Shown: positions 17,389 to 26,523, counted from the first letter of the stretch. The stretch: 46,549 nt of DNA from Klebsiella pneumoniae (GCA_945861635.1 CAMAWH010000039.1:1-46549); one strand, 5' to 3'. Translations and numbers: made by a program. The notes: generated by a model not told the origin, from the letters alone.

Positions 17389-19479
17389 CTAAATGCCGAA
17401 TTCCTCGACAGAGATCGGTTCAAACCGCACTTCATCCTGCTCCTGCGGCCGAGCGAACAAATAGCCTTGGCCCAACTCGCATCCGAGATCGCGGAGAATC
17501 CGATACTGTTGGACCGTCTCGACGCCTTCCGCCACGGTGGTGATGCCCAACGCCCGCGAGAGTTGGATCAGCGCACGGACGATCTCAGACGTCACCGGAT
17601 CCGTCGTAAGCGCCCAGATGAACGTTCGATCGATCTTCAGCGACTGAACCGGGAAGCCGCGGAGATGGGAGAGCGACGAGTACCCCGTACCGAAGTCGTC
17701 CAGCGCGAACTTCACGCCGATGCCGCGTAGCTTCCGCATCACATCGGTGACGGTCTCCGGGCGCTCGACGAGCACGGTCTCGGTGAGCTCCAAACCCAAC
17801 CGGCCCGCCGGCGCCAGGCCCGACTGATGCAAGCGCATGAGGTGATCGACGAACCGCGGATCGTGCAGCTGCCGCGCGGTCACGTTGACGTTGGCAAACA
17901 GGCCCCGCTCCAGTCGTCGAGCCGCGTGCCAAGCCGCCAACTGCTCCACCACCCGGTCCAGCATGGACCGGCCGATGGCGTTGCCCAATCCCGACTCCTC
18001 CGCAATGCCAATGAACTCGGCGGGGCCGATCTCCCCGAGCTCCGGGTGCCGCCAACGCGCGAGCGCCTCGACGCCGACGACCCGTCCTGAAACGATGTCC
18101 ACGATGGGCTGGTAGACGGCGCGAATGCCATCGCGTTCCAACGCAAGTGCGAGATCGACTGCAAGGCGAGATCGCCTCGACATTCGCGCACGGATCGTGT
18201 CGTCCGCCACATGGTGTCCGCTGTCCCCACGCTTGCGTGCTTCGTACATCGCCGCGTCGGCATCGCGAATCAGTTCATCCACCGTCGATGAGCCGCCGCC
18301 AACGACGGCGCCGACGGTGCCACCGATGGTAACCGTGTGCCCCTCGATGTCGAAGGGATGGGTAAGCGCGCGCTCCACACGCGCGGCAGCCGCATCGGCA
18401 TCGGACTCCGTGCCAATGCGCTCCAACAGCACGCCAAACTCATCCCCACCCAGGCGCGCCACCGTGTCGCCTGGGCGAAGGGTGTCGGACAGCCGCCGCG
18501 CAACGGCCTTGAGCAAGCCATCCCCGATGTGATGACCGAGTCCGTCATTGACCTGCTTGAAGCGGCGCAGATCGATGAACAACACCGCGAATCCCGCGCC
18601 GGCCGTACGCTGCACGCGCCCGATGGCGTGCCCGACGCGGTCGATGAACAGCGCACGGTTCGGCAAGGCCGTCAGGTTGTCGTGGGTCGCGGCCTCGAAA
18701 AGCTGTGCCTCCGCCGCTTTGCGGTCGTGGACGTCCGTGAGCGAACCGGCGAAGCGGACCCCCGTCGCGTCGCCCCGAAAAGCGAGCCCCCGGCACAGCA
18801 CCCACCGAAACTCGCCGTCGTCATGGCGGACGCGATATTCGCACTCGAAGTGATCGGTTTCACCGGCGAGATGGGCGTCCTGCTCCCCACGGACGCGCAC
18901 CACGTCGTCCGCCAAGATGCGGTTATGCCATTCCTCCAGGGTGACGTCGGACTTGGCCGGAATGCCGAGGATCGCCTTCCACCGGTCCGATACGAACAGG
19001 CTGCCGGTGTCGATGTGCCAGTCCCACAGGCCGTCCTTCGCCCCCAATGCAGCGAGCTTGTACCGTTCCTCACTCTCCTTCAGGGCCACCTCCTTCGCGA
19101 TGCGCTGCGAGATGTCACGGCGCAGCGCGACCAACGCGCGCAGCGATCCATCTTCACCGAGGATCGGCGAGACCGTGACTTCCGCTGGGAGCAGGGACCC
19201 GTCCTTCCGACGACTCACGAGCAAGCCTGACCATGCCTGACCGGCGGCGACAGTCGCGTCAAGATCCGCGTAGAACTCGGGTGTGTGGTAGTCGCTCCGC
19301 AGCAACTCCCGCGGCGTGCAACCGAGCGCCTCGGCCGCGCTGTACCCGGTCATCCGCTCCCAACTCGCGTTGACCCAGTCGATCCGACTGTCCTGGTCGG
19401 TGACCTCGATGGCCTCACTCACCTGAGCAAGCGCGGTTGCCAACCTGATTTCCACCGGCCCCAGGCGTTCCGTGCTCAT
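17389..19479 (-). CDS. PAS-PAS-GGDEF-EAL cyclic-di-GMP signalling protein
   Basis: 696 residues from ATG 19479. Two PAS domains (about 10-120 and 135-255) precede GGDEF (about 265-420) and EAL (about 435-690). The cyclase motif ARLGGDEFGVLL is intact, with an I-site RPGD five residues upstream for product inhibition. The phosphodiesterase keeps VVGVEALARW, NVNVTARQ, ELTETVLVE, DDFGTGYSSL, LKIDRTFI, AEGVET and GQGYLFARP, so both activities look possible. There are no membrane helices, so it is cytosolic. The ATG overlaps the malG stop by ATGA, making this gene the translationally coupled last cistron of the sugar-permease operon. An ORF extending upstream to 19590 has no family support. Confidence 0.93.
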   Translation of the reverse strand: MSTERLGPVEIRLATALAQVSEAIEVTDQDSRIDWVNASWERMTGYSAAEALGCTPRELLRSDYHTPEFYADLDATVAAGQAWSGLLVSRRKDGSLLPAEVTVSPILGEDGSLRALVALRRDISQRIAKEVALKESEERYKLAALGAKDGLWDWHIDTGSLFVSDRWKAILGIPAKSDVTLEEWHNRILADDVVRVRGEQDAHLAGETDHFECEYRVRHDDGEFRWVLCRGLAFRGDATGVRFAGSLTDVHDRKAAEAQLFEAATHDNLTALPNRALFIDRVGHAIGRVQRTAGAGFAVLFIDLRRFKQVNDGLGHHIGDGLLKAVARRLSDTLRPGDTVARLGGDEFGVLLERIGTESDADAAAARVERALTHPFDIEGHTVTIGGTVGAVVGGGSSTVDELIRDADAAMYEARKRGDSGHHVADDTIRARMSRRSRLAVDLALALERDGIRAVYQPIVDIVSGRVVGVEALARWRHPELGEIGPAEFIGIAEESGLGNAIGRSMLDRVVEQLAAWHAARRLERGLFANVNVTARQLHDPRFVDHLMRLHQSGLAPAGRLGLELTETVLVERPETVTDVMRKLRGIGVKFALDDFGTGYSSLSHLRGFPVQSLKIDRTFIWALTTDPVTSEIVRALIQLSRALGITTVAEGVETVQQYRILRDLGCELGQGYLFARPQEQDEVRFEPISVEEFGI

Positions 19480-20318
19480 CCCTTCACCCCGCCCGCGGTG
19501 AGCCCCTCGACGAGTTGCTTCTGCAGCACAAAAAATAACGCAGTCACGGGGACGCTGACGAGGATTGCGCCGGCGGCAAACCTGCCCCATTCCGCGCCGA
19601 ACTCCCCCACGTATCCGTTGAGTACGACCGGAAGCGTGTAGCTCCGCTCATCCCCCATCAATGTCGCGGCGAGGATGAACTCATTCCACGCCGTCATGAA
19701 CGAAAACAGCGCGGTGACCGCGATAGCCGGCCGTGCAAGCGGAAGAATCACCCGCGTGAACGTGGTCCAGCGGGACGCGCCGTCCATCATGGCGGCCTCC
19801 TCCAGCTCCCGAGGAATGGTGTCGAAGTAGCCCTTGAGATTCCACGTCGAAAACGGTACGCACGTCGTCGAATAGACAAGGACAAGCCCCGTAAGTGAAT
19901 CGAGCAGGTGCAGCGCATCCAGCAGGATGTAGAGCGGAATTGCCATCACCACGCCAGGAAACATCTGGGTCAGCAGGAACGTGCCCATGACCTGATCCCG
20001 GCCTGGAAACGACCAGCGCGAAAAGGCATACCCGGCGGTGCACGACAGCGCAACGCCGACAAACGCGGTGGCGGCGCTCACGACGACCGAGTTGAAGAGT
20101 TGGTGAAGAAAAAGCGCTTCACCGGACGTGGTTCGCGTCGTGACCACGGCCATGAAGTTGTCGAGCGTCAGTGCGTCCGGCGAGAGCGAGAGCGAAAACG
20201 CCTGCCCCGGCGAAAACGCCATCTTCACCACCCAGATCACCGGAAACAGCGTCGCGAATGTAAGGACCACCAACGCACAATGCGTTGCAATGACGCGCGC
20301 AGGGGAGGGAGAACGCAT
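19476..20318 (-). CDS. malG: Carbohydrate ABC transporter permease, MalG type
   Basis: 280 residues, six predicted transmembrane helices. The CUT1-family EAA loop is clear: LEEAAMMDGASRWTTFTRVI followed by LPLARPAI, which docks the ATPase. The N-terminus (THCALVVLTFATLFPVIWVV) is the first helix, and the large periplasmic insert FLHQLFNSVVVSAATAF follows. An AGGGG lies nine bases upstream of ATG 20318. It is separated from the malK-malEF cluster by 2.6 kb holding pirin and two opposite-strand genes, yet it is the only MalG-type partner in the window. Its stop overlaps the start of the GGDEF-EAL gene. Confidence 0.9.
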   Translation of the reverse strand: MRSPSPARVIATHCALVVLTFATLFPVIWVVKMAFSPGQAFSLSLSPDALTLDNFMAVVTTRTTSGEALFLHQLFNSVVVSAATAFVGVALSCTAGYAFSRWSFPGRDQVMGTFLLTQMFPGVVMAIPLYILLDALHLLDSLTGLVLVYSTTCVPFSTWNLKGYFDTIPRELEEAAMMDGASRWTTFTRVILPLARPAIAVTALFSFMTAWNEFILAATLMGDERSYTLPVVLNGYVGEFGAEWGRFAAGAILVSVPVTALFFVLQKQLVEGLTAGGVKG

Positions 20319-20391
20319 GGCGTTTTTCCCCTATATCCAGCGCGTATCCTGTGCGGTGCCGCCAGAGTGCGGGCGTGCGATCTCGACCCCG

Positions 20392-21408
20392 TCAGCCGCC
20401 GCGCTCCACCCTCCCGTCGGCGTGTCGCGCGAAGCGACCTTCTTCGCGGGGATGCACCGGGTCGCTCTGACCCCACGGCCAGCCGCCGAACCCCGTCGTC
20501 TGGTAGTCACGGTAGGCTTGGTGGATCTCGGCTTGGGTGTTCATCACGAACGGGCCGTATTGCACCACCGGTTCCGCGATGGGCCGCCCCTGAAGCAGGA
20601 CCAACTCCGCCGCGACGGGTCCGCACTCGATGGCCACGGCAACGTCCGCGACCAGCGAGACGGCTGTTTTGATCCCCACGCTCTCGCCGGCAATTCGCAC
20701 CGTTTGACCCCGGAAGACGTAGAGCATGCGGTTGCTGCCCGCCTGGGCCGGCGGGAGTGTCCATTTCGCGCCGGGTTCCATGACCAGCGTCCAGATCGCG
20801 ACGTCGGCGTCCGGCCTCGACGCCCAGGAATGCGGCGGCGGGCGCGGTGGAACGTGGCCCGCATATGCACCGGCGACGACCGTGACCGTGGTCGCCTTTC
20901 CGGCTTCGTCCACGGTTTTTACGACGGGCACCTGCTCCGACCAAATCATCTTGAAGTGCGGATCGACCATTTTGTCGGACTTTGGCAGGTTCATCCAGAT
21001 TTGGAAGAGCTCTGCCGGATTGCCCGCCTCGCGTTCCCGCAGCGGGAACATTTCCGAATGAACGACGCCCTTTCCTGCGGTCATCCACTGCACATCGCCC
21101 ATGCCGAAGCGCGCGGCGGCGCCGAGCGAATCGGAGTGGTCGATGTATCCGCACCTTGCGACGGTGACCGTCTCAAATCCACGGTGGGGGTGCGCGGGGA
21201 AGCCCGGCACGACGCGTCCATGGTACATCCGCCAGCCATCCTTCCCGGCAAAATCCTGACCGATGTCGCGACCGGCCAGCGACGCGACCGGCCCCATCTG
21301 CTCGTTTCCGCGCGGATATGCGTCGTCGTGATGGACGCAGAACAGGAAGGGGTCGAGGGTGTGCCAGACAAAGTCCAGCGGCGTGTGGATGCGGAGGATG
21401 GGGGTCAC
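20392..21408 (-). CDS. Pirin family protein
   Basis: 338 residues from GTG 21408. The N-terminal cupin shows the pirin signature PHPHRGFETVTVARCGYIDH (in context FPAHPHRGFETVT) and MGDVQWMTAGKGVVHSEM, with the His/Glu metal ligands. The C-terminal cupin (about 190-300) includes MLYVFRGQTVRIAG and LLQGRPIAEPVVQYGPFVMN. Pirins are iron-binding cupins; some are quercetin 2,3-dioxygenases, others interact with metabolic enzymes. A tail after about residue 300 (YQTTGFGGWPWGQSDPVHPR) is also common in the family. It lies 73 bp upstream of malG on the same strand and could be co-transcribed. No direct functional link to sugar uptake is visible. Confidence 0.92.
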   Translation of the reverse strand: MTPILRIHTPLDFVWHTLDPFLFCVHHDDAYPRGNEQMGPVASLAGRDIGQDFAGKDGWRMYHGRVVPGFPAHPHRGFETVTVARCGYIDHSDSLGAAARFGMGDVQWMTAGKGVVHSEMFPLREREAGNPAELFQIWMNLPKSDKMVDPHFKMIWSEQVPVVKTVDEAGKATTVTVVAGAYAGHVPPRPPPHSWASRPDADVAIWTLVMEPGAKWTLPPAQAGSNRMLYVFRGQTVRIAGESVGIKTAVSLVADVAVAIECGPVAAELVLLQGRPIAEPVVQYGPFVMNTQAEIHQAYRDYQTTGFGGWPWGQSDPVHPREEGRFARHADGRVERGG

Positions 21409-21482
21409 GAGGCGAAGGTAATCGCCGACTCGACGGCGGCCAGCGCAGAGCATTCCGGGCGAGCCATGCGCTCGCGCGTTGT

Positions 21483-22337
21483 ATGCTTGCTGCGGTGCGC
21501 ATCGTCCTCGCCCTTTTCTTGACCGTGCTCTCGCTCGCGGCGTTCGGGGGAGAGGGCAGCGCCCGGTACGTTACGACGCCCGGTAGCGCAACGACGAGGG
21601 TAGACGCGTCGTTTCGGAATTCCGATGCGGGCACGCTCGCCGTCTCGTTCGCCGTGGACTCCTCCGCCGTGAAAAGCGCGATGGCGGAATTCGGCTACGC
21701 GGACGCGGAGTTGAAGGCGCTCTCCGCCGCGTGCAGCGCCGCAAACTGCACGCAGGCGGAGTTCGATCGCCGCGTGGACAACTACTACCGGGACCACGGA
21801 TTTGTTCCGCAACGGTCGGCGGGTGGGAGCGTGAAGCTGTCCGTGGACATTCCGCTGATGGTTCGTCGGAATGGCGTGCGTGTTCGCCCGCTCGCCACCG
21901 AGCTCGGTCGGGTTACGACGGCGAAGGGGTACCGCGCGGATCAGACGATTGCCGCCGCTGCGGCGTTCGTCCAGACGACGCTGACCTATCGCCAACCGCC
22001 GATGTCCGAGGGTGGCCGCCAGATCGCTGGGTTCTACCCGCCACCCCGGGCGCTGGAACTCGGCAGCGGGGATTGCGATACCAAGTCCGCGCTGCTCGCG
22101 GCGGTCATGAGCAACTTTACGGGGACGCACATGGTGGGGGTCCACATCCCCGGACACTACCTGGTGGGCGTCGACCGCGTGCCCCGTGTTGGCGATGCGT
22201 TCGTGGAATACCGAGGCGTCCCCTACGTCCTCGTCGAGGCCTCCGGGCCGGCCATGCTGGCCCCTGGTACCATCACCGACGCAACCCAAACGGCGCTGAA
22301 CACGATGCTGTCCGTGCGCATCGACCCGCTTTTTTGA
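21483..22337 (+). CDS. Transglutaminase-like cysteine protease domain protein, secreted
   Basis: 284 residues from ATG 21483. The signal peptide is MLAAVRIVLALFLTVLSLAA. The C-terminal half carries a transglutaminase-like catalytic triad: LELGSGDCDTKSALLAAVMS (Cys198), HIPGHYLVGV (His225) and YVLVEASGP (Glu252 in place of the usual Asp). Bacterial members act as peptidases or cross-linkers in the periplasm. The N-terminal half (Cys84/Cys89 pair, YYRDHGFVPQ) is not recognised. It starts 74 bp from the divergent pirin gene and is followed 25 bp later by a DUF350-like membrane protein, so these two form a small operon inserted between the mal components on the opposite strand. Confidence 0.8.
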   Translation: MLAAVRIVLALFLTVLSLAAFGGEGSARYVTTPGSATTRVDASFRNSDAGTLAVSFAVDSSAVKSAMAEFGYADAELKALSAACSAANCTQAEFDRRVDNYYRDHGFVPQRSAGGSVKLSVDIPLMVRRNGVRVRPLATELGRVTTAKGYRADQTIAAAAAFVQTTLTYRQPPMSEGGRQIAGFYPPPRALELGSGDCDTKSALLAAVMSNFTGTHMVGVHIPGHYLVGVDRVPRVGDAFVEYRGVPYVLVEASGPAMLAPGTITDATQTALNTMLSVRIDPLF

Positions 22338-22362
22338 TGTCCATCCTGAACTCCGAGGTCCC

Positions 22363-22899
22363 ATGAATCCCACGACTGTCGCGCTTGCCGTCTTCGAATT
22401 CGCGCTCACCGGCGTGATGTCCGTCATGGTCATCTACCTGTGTTATCGCATGTTCATCGTGACGAATTCGGACTACGATGCCGTGGAGGAACTGAAAAAG
22501 GACAACAAGGGGGTCGCCGTCCTGCTCGCGGCCTTGCTCGTTGCGTCGGGGCAGATCGTGAAACAGGGCATTTTTCCCGTCATGAACCTCGTGCGCATGC
22601 ACTTCACCACCCCGCTGCTGGAGTTGAGCGGCTTTCAGGTCAGTCTGGTCGCGCTCGGCCACGTCGTGCTGGTGTTCATCGTCGCGGTATTTACGCTCTC
22701 CTGGTCGCTGCGCATGTGGGGCCGCCTGACGACGCGAATTCGTGAGGGTCAGGAGCTTCAGCGAGGCAACACCTCGGTGGGCATCGTTTTGGCGGGGGTC
22801 GTGCTGGTGATGTCCAGCTTCATGAGTGACGGCGTTTCGAGGCTGACCAAGTCGCTGATTCCGCAACCGTCGATGGGTCAGGTGGAGATTCAGCGGTAG
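22363..22899 (+). CDS. DUF350-like integral membrane protein
   Basis: 178 residues with about four transmembrane helices in two similar pairs. Each pair starts with a small-residue, N-x-(A/S)V-type motif: DNKGVAVLLAALLVASGQIV and RGNTSVGIVLAGVVLVMSSF. This internal duplication is characteristic of DUF350 proteins, whose function is not established but which often neighbour genes for polyamine or glutathionyl-spermidine-type enzymes and transglutaminase-like proteins. A cytosolic loop (SDYDAVEELKKDNKG) and a Lys/Gln tail flank the helices. It follows the transglutaminase-like gene by 25 bp and converges on malEF. Confidence 0.75.
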   Translation: MNPTTVALAVFEFALTGVMSVMVIYLCYRMFIVTNSDYDAVEELKKDNKGVAVLLAALLVASGQIVKQGIFPVMNLVRMHFTTPLLELSGFQVSLVALGHVVLVFIVAVFTLSWSLRMWGRLTTRIREGQELQRGNTSVGIVLAGVVLVMSSFMSDGVSRLTKSLIPQPSMGQVEIQR

Positions 22900-22943
22900 G
22901 GCGAAAAACCTGTCTGGGGCACGCCAACGCGGCCGGCGAACGC

Positions 22944-22957
22944 GACCGGGCCCGGTC
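22944..22957. repeat. 14-bp perfect palindrome between convergent genes
   Basis: GACCGGGCCCGGTC is its own reverse complement and lies between the ends of the DUF350 gene and malEF, overlapping the malEF stop. It has no loop and no T-run, so a terminator role is uncertain. Confidence 0.35.
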
Positions 22958-25061
22958 ACACCACTTTCTTCCCCGCCAACCGGTTCATTCCTCTGCCGTA
23001 GAGGACGAGTACGCCGAAGATGATCATCGCATAGGCGGAGGCGTAGCCGTATCGGTGCCCGCGGGTGAAGGCCCACCGATACGCCTGAGATATTAGAATA
23101 TCCGTGGATCCGTCGGGCTCCCCGCCGCTGACGAGAAAGATCACATTGAACATGTTGAAGGTCCACACGCTGCCGAGAATTACCGCAGGAAGGAGCGCGG
23201 GCTTGAGCAGCGGGAGCGTGACATGCCGGAATCGCTCGATCCACGAGGCGCCATCGATCTCCGCGGCCTCCTCCAGATCGCGCGGAACGGACTGAAGCGC
23301 GCCAAGTGTCACCACCATCATGAATGGAAATCCGAGCCAGGTATTGGTAGCAACGTTGGCCGCCAATGCTGTCCAGAAATTTCCGAACCAACTCACGGGC
23401 GCGATGCCCAACCAGCCGAGGATCGCATTGATGGCGCCGAACTGACGGTGAAACATTCCCTTCCACACGAGCGCCGTGATGTACGACGGAATCGCCCACG
23501 GCAAAATCAGCAGTGCGCGAAATACACCGCGCATGCGAATCCAGGGCTCCCGCAAAAGCATCGCAAGAGCCACGCCGATGCTCACATGCATCACGACGTT
23601 CGATACCGTCCACAACACCGTCACCGCCAGCGTGGACCAGAAGGAAAACGGCGAGGTGATCGGGAAATCGCGCGAGAGCAAGATGTCAAGAAAGCGAACG
23701 CCCCCGACAAACGTCCATTCGGCCCCATCAAATTCGAACAACGATACGCCAGCCCCAACCAGAAACGGCAGGAGAACCAACAGGGTCATCGCCGAGATAG
23801 CAGGAACGACCCACGGAAGAACGAAACGCCAACGACGAAGGTCGAGTTGGCGAACCAAACGGGCGCGCGAGACGAACCACCACGCCAGGAATATCGTGAG
23901 CGCCACAATGTACGGAAGCGGATTCGCGGCGGCCGGAACAGGCTCGGCAAAGGTCAGGTAGACGGATTGGGCCTCGGCGACCGCCTCCGCAGGCGTTGCC
24001 GTGCCCCGCATCAAACGTCGTAACGCGCGCGCGAGCGGCTCCCAGGTCTGGCCCATTTCCGGCACGTTTGGCATGGGAACCGCAGTTTCGAGCTGCGCCC
24101 TGAACGCCGCGAGCACGGGATCGTTCGTCGTGGTGTTCAGGTTCGGCACGGCCTGGCGCGCCATGGCTGCGCGTCGGGTTGCAATCTCGTCGGACGCCAG
24201 CCAGGTTGCGACGGCGCGGGCATCCTCCCCCTCCCGCGCCACAAAGATGCCCTCGACGCCGACGTAGGGGGCAGCGGGTTTGCCGGTCGCGGACACCACC
24301 GGCAACGGCGACACCGCGAACGCGATGCTAGAATCGATTTCCCCCAGGAACCACGGCCCATTCACGACCATTGCCGCGCGGCCTTCGTTGAAAAGCTGCG
24401 TGACCAGCGCACCGGTCGGATCGGCAGGAACAACGGAATCCGCCAACGTTTTCACGAACGCCAGGCCGGCCGCGTTCTCTGCTGTATCCAGCGCCACCTT
24501 CCCATCGCGGAAAACGCCGCCGCCAAACCCATGCATCCATGGGGCGTTCTGGTACGCGCTGGCAACCTCGAAGGCGAGCCCGTACTGATCGCCCGCGGTC
24601 AGTCGCTCCGCCGTTGCGACGAGGTCGTCCGTCGTCCCCGGCGCGTCGGGCACCAACGTCGTGTTGCGAAATAGCGCGAGAGATTTGTACGCGAGCGGGA
24701 ACGCCCAGCTACGGTCGTGGTAGCGGAAGGCCTCGACCGTCACCGGATGGAACTGGTTTGTCGGGATCTCGACCGGCTGAATGAGCCCGATCGTGGACCA
24801 ATCCCCGACGCGCTCGTGGGCGTAGACGAACAGGTCGGGTCCATTGCCATGCGGGATGGCAGACTGCAGCTTGTTGGCGAGATTTTCGTACGGCACGAAC
24901 ACCGGCAGGACGGTTGTGCCGACGTGCGCCGCGCCGTACTCCGACGAAAGCGCCTCCAGCGTCGTCCGCTCGTCCCCCCGATACGCGTGCCAGAGGGTCA
25001 CCTCTCCTGCGGAAGCGGTGGAGCACAGAGCGGACGCGAGCGCGGCAAAAGTGAGGATCAC
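22956..25061 (-). CDS. Fused sugar-binding protein and ABC permease (MalE-MalF fusion)
   Basis: 701 residues from GTG 25061. Signal peptide residues 1-18. Residues about 19-370 are an extracellular solute-binding protein family 1 (GEVTLWHAYRGDERTTLEAL, GPDLFVYAHERVGDW, AFPLAYKSLALFRNT, MVVNGPWFLGEI, PYVGVEGIFVAREG). A transmembrane segment (NPLPYIVALTIFLAWWFVSR) leads into a MalF-like permease with the EAA loop DLEEAAEIDGASWIERFRHV and LPLLKPAL. Both halves look complete, and I see no stop or frameshift at the junction. Covalent fusion means each transporter would carry one tethered receptor. The start is 6 bp after the malK stop. Sugar specificity is not evident. Confidence 0.9.
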   Translation of the reverse strand: MILTFAALASALCSTASAGEVTLWHAYRGDERTTLEALSSEYGAAHVGTTVLPVFVPYENLANKLQSAIPHGNGPDLFVYAHERVGDWSTIGLIQPVEIPTNQFHPVTVEAFRYHDRSWAFPLAYKSLALFRNTTLVPDAPGTTDDLVATAERLTAGDQYGLAFEVASAYQNAPWMHGFGGGVFRDGKVALDTAENAAGLAFVKTLADSVVPADPTGALVTQLFNEGRAAMVVNGPWFLGEIDSSIAFAVSPLPVVSATGKPAAPYVGVEGIFVAREGEDARAVATWLASDEIATRRAAMARQAVPNLNTTTNDPVLAAFRAQLETAVPMPNVPEMGQTWEPLARALRRLMRGTATPAEAVAEAQSVYLTFAEPVPAAANPLPYIVALTIFLAWWFVSRARLVRQLDLRRWRFVLPWVVPAISAMTLLVLLPFLVGAGVSLFEFDGAEWTFVGGVRFLDILLSRDFPITSPFSFWSTLAVTVLWTVSNVVMHVSIGVALAMLLREPWIRMRGVFRALLILPWAIPSYITALVWKGMFHRQFGAINAILGWLGIAPVSWFGNFWTALAANVATNTWLGFPFMMVVTLGALQSVPRDLEEAAEIDGASWIERFRHVTLPLLKPALLPAVILGSVWTFNMFNVIFLVSGGEPDGSTDILISQAYRWAFTRGHRYGYASAYAMIIFGVLVLYGRGMNRLAGKKVV

Positions 25062-25067
25062 GCCGAG

Positions 25068-26027
25068 TTACCGAAGCCGAGCGCCCGTTTCTCGGTGGAA
25101 ACGGCAGGTGCGCAAGAACGAAACGCGGACCTGACCGGTCGGGGGCTCGCCCTCCACGCGCGCCACGAGCGCCTCAACTCCCAAACGCAGATGCACATGC
25201 GACTCGAAGCCGAGGCGCTCCACCACTTCCACCGTCGCAAGGAGATCGCCACTCCCGATCATCACATCATTGGGGCGAACCCCGATGATGGCGTCCTCCA
25301 ATGCAGAAATGAAGTTCATCCCGGGGCTACCGATGAACCCAGCAACGAAACGGTTCGCGGGGTCAAAAAATAGCTCGTCCGGCGTGCCAACCTGCTGCAC
25401 CACGCCACCATTGAGCACGACGATTCGGTCCGCGAGGGTAAGCGCTTCGGTCTGGTCGTGGGTCACGTAGACCGTCGTCGTGCGGAGCTGTTGGTGGAGC
25501 CGTTTCAGCTCGACGCGAACGCTCGTGCGGAGCGACGCATCGAGATTCGAGAGGGGCTCGTCGAACAGGAACACCTTCGGCCTGCGCACGATGGCTCGGC
25601 CCATCGCCACGCGCTGGCGCTGGCCGCCCGAAAGCTCCTTCGGATAGCGCGCCATCAGCGGTTCAAGGCCGAGCATCGCGGCTGCCTCGTCCACCTTGCG
25701 GTCCACCTCCGGGTCACTCCGCAGCCGCAACGCGAAGCCCATATTTTCCCGCACCGTCATGTGCGGGTACAGCGCGTACGACTGGAAAACCATGGCCACA
25801 TCGCGATCGCGCGGCGCGACGTCGTTCACGCGCCGACCGTCGATCTGCAGTTCCCCGGACGAGATCTCTTCCAACCCGGCGATGCAGCGAAGAAGCGTGC
25901 TTTTCCCGCATCCCGACGGCCCGACGAGCACGACGAACTCGCCGTCGGCCACCTCCAGATCCACGCGATGCAGCACGCGCACGGCGCCGTACCGCTTCTC
26001 CACCGCATCGAAGCGCAGGGTCGCCAT
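25068..26027 (-). CDS. malK: Carbohydrate ABC transporter ATPase, MalK/UgpC type
   Basis: 319 residues. Walker [13 protein letters not shown]-loop [17 protein letters not shown], signature [15 protein letters not shown], Walker [17 protein letters not shown] and H-loop [10 protein letters not shown] are all intact. After about residue 235 a short MalK-type regulatory OB-fold ([30 protein letters not shown]) ends at 319, whereas MalK/UgpC usually run to about 360-370, so the regulatory domain is abbreviated. It energises the MalEF fusion and MalG. Upstream, 9 bp away, lies a methyltransferase-like gene, and downstream malEF begins after 6 bp. Confidence 0.95.
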   Translation of the reverse strand: MATLRFDAVEKRYGAVRVLHRVDLEVADGEFVVLVGPSGCGKSTLLRCIAGLEEISSGELQIDGRRVNDVAPRDRDVAMVFQSYALYPHMTVRENMGFALRLRSDPEVDRKVDEAAAMLGLEPLMARYPKELSGGQRQRVAMGRAIVRRPKVFLFDEPLSNLDASLRTSVRVELKRLHQQLRTTTVYVTHDQTEALTLADRIVVLNGGVVQQVGTPDELFFDPANRFVAGFIGSPGMNFISALEDAIIGVRPNDVMIGSGDLLATVEVVERLGFESHVHLRLGVEALVARVEGEPPTGQVRVSFLRTCRFHRETGARLR

Positions 26028-26036
26028 GGCGCGAGC

Positions 26037-26486
26037 CTACCGCCGGGTGAAGATGGCTTCCAGCAAACCGTCGGCGAAACCGCCGGGTTCAAGCCGGGTC
26101 GGTTCGAAGTCCGCCGCAAACGCGCGAATCAGGCTACCGACATCCCCACCCGGAAACGAGCCGAACAGCTGCCCGCCGGAACGCAAAGCGCGCGCCGCAG
26201 CGGCGGCGTAGCGATCCGCCGCCATCGTCGTAAGGGCACCATGCTCGCAGATCAGGTCGAACTCACCGGCAAAGTTGGTTTGACCAAACTCGGCGACGAG
26301 GACATCCTGACCGCCGTCCAGGTCGAGCACCGTGACGCGGTACCCGCGCGCATCGAGGGCTGCGCCGTCGTGACCGGCACCGAGCACGAGCACCCGCGCC
26401 GGCGGGCGATGCACGAACGGAAGGAGGCGCAATACAAGGGGAGACGGGCGCTCAGAGGCAGGCCCCATGCCGGACACGGTTTTCAT
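26037..26486 (-). CDS. Small SAM-dependent methyltransferase-like protein
   Basis: 149 residues. ARVLVLGAGHDGAALDARGY and VTVLDLDGGQ form motif I and the acidic loop of a class I (Rossmann) methyltransferase; FDLICEHGALTTMA matches motif post-I/II, and ARALRSGGQLFGSFP corresponds to motif III. At 149 residues it is shorter than typical (180-250), lacking the usual N-terminal helices and possibly the C-terminal strands. It may be a minimal methyltransferase of the thiopurine-methyltransferase-like type. It lies 9 bp upstream of malK on the same strand, so it may be the first gene of that operon. Substrate unknown. Confidence 0.65.
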   Translation of the reverse strand: MKTVSGMGPASERPSPLVLRLLPFVHRPPARVLVLGAGHDGAALDARGYRVTVLDLDGGQDVLVAEFGQTNFAGEFDLICEHGALTTMAADRYAAAAARALRSGGQLFGSFPGGDVGSLIRAFAADFEPTRLEPGGFADGLLEAIFTRR

Positions 26487-26523
26487 GGCGGCGCCGTGCT
26501 AACCCGGCCAGCGGGATGCGCGC

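Noticed and set aside
22944..22957. Palindrome as bidirectional terminator
   Set aside because: No loop and no T-run on either side; kept only as a low-confidence repeat.
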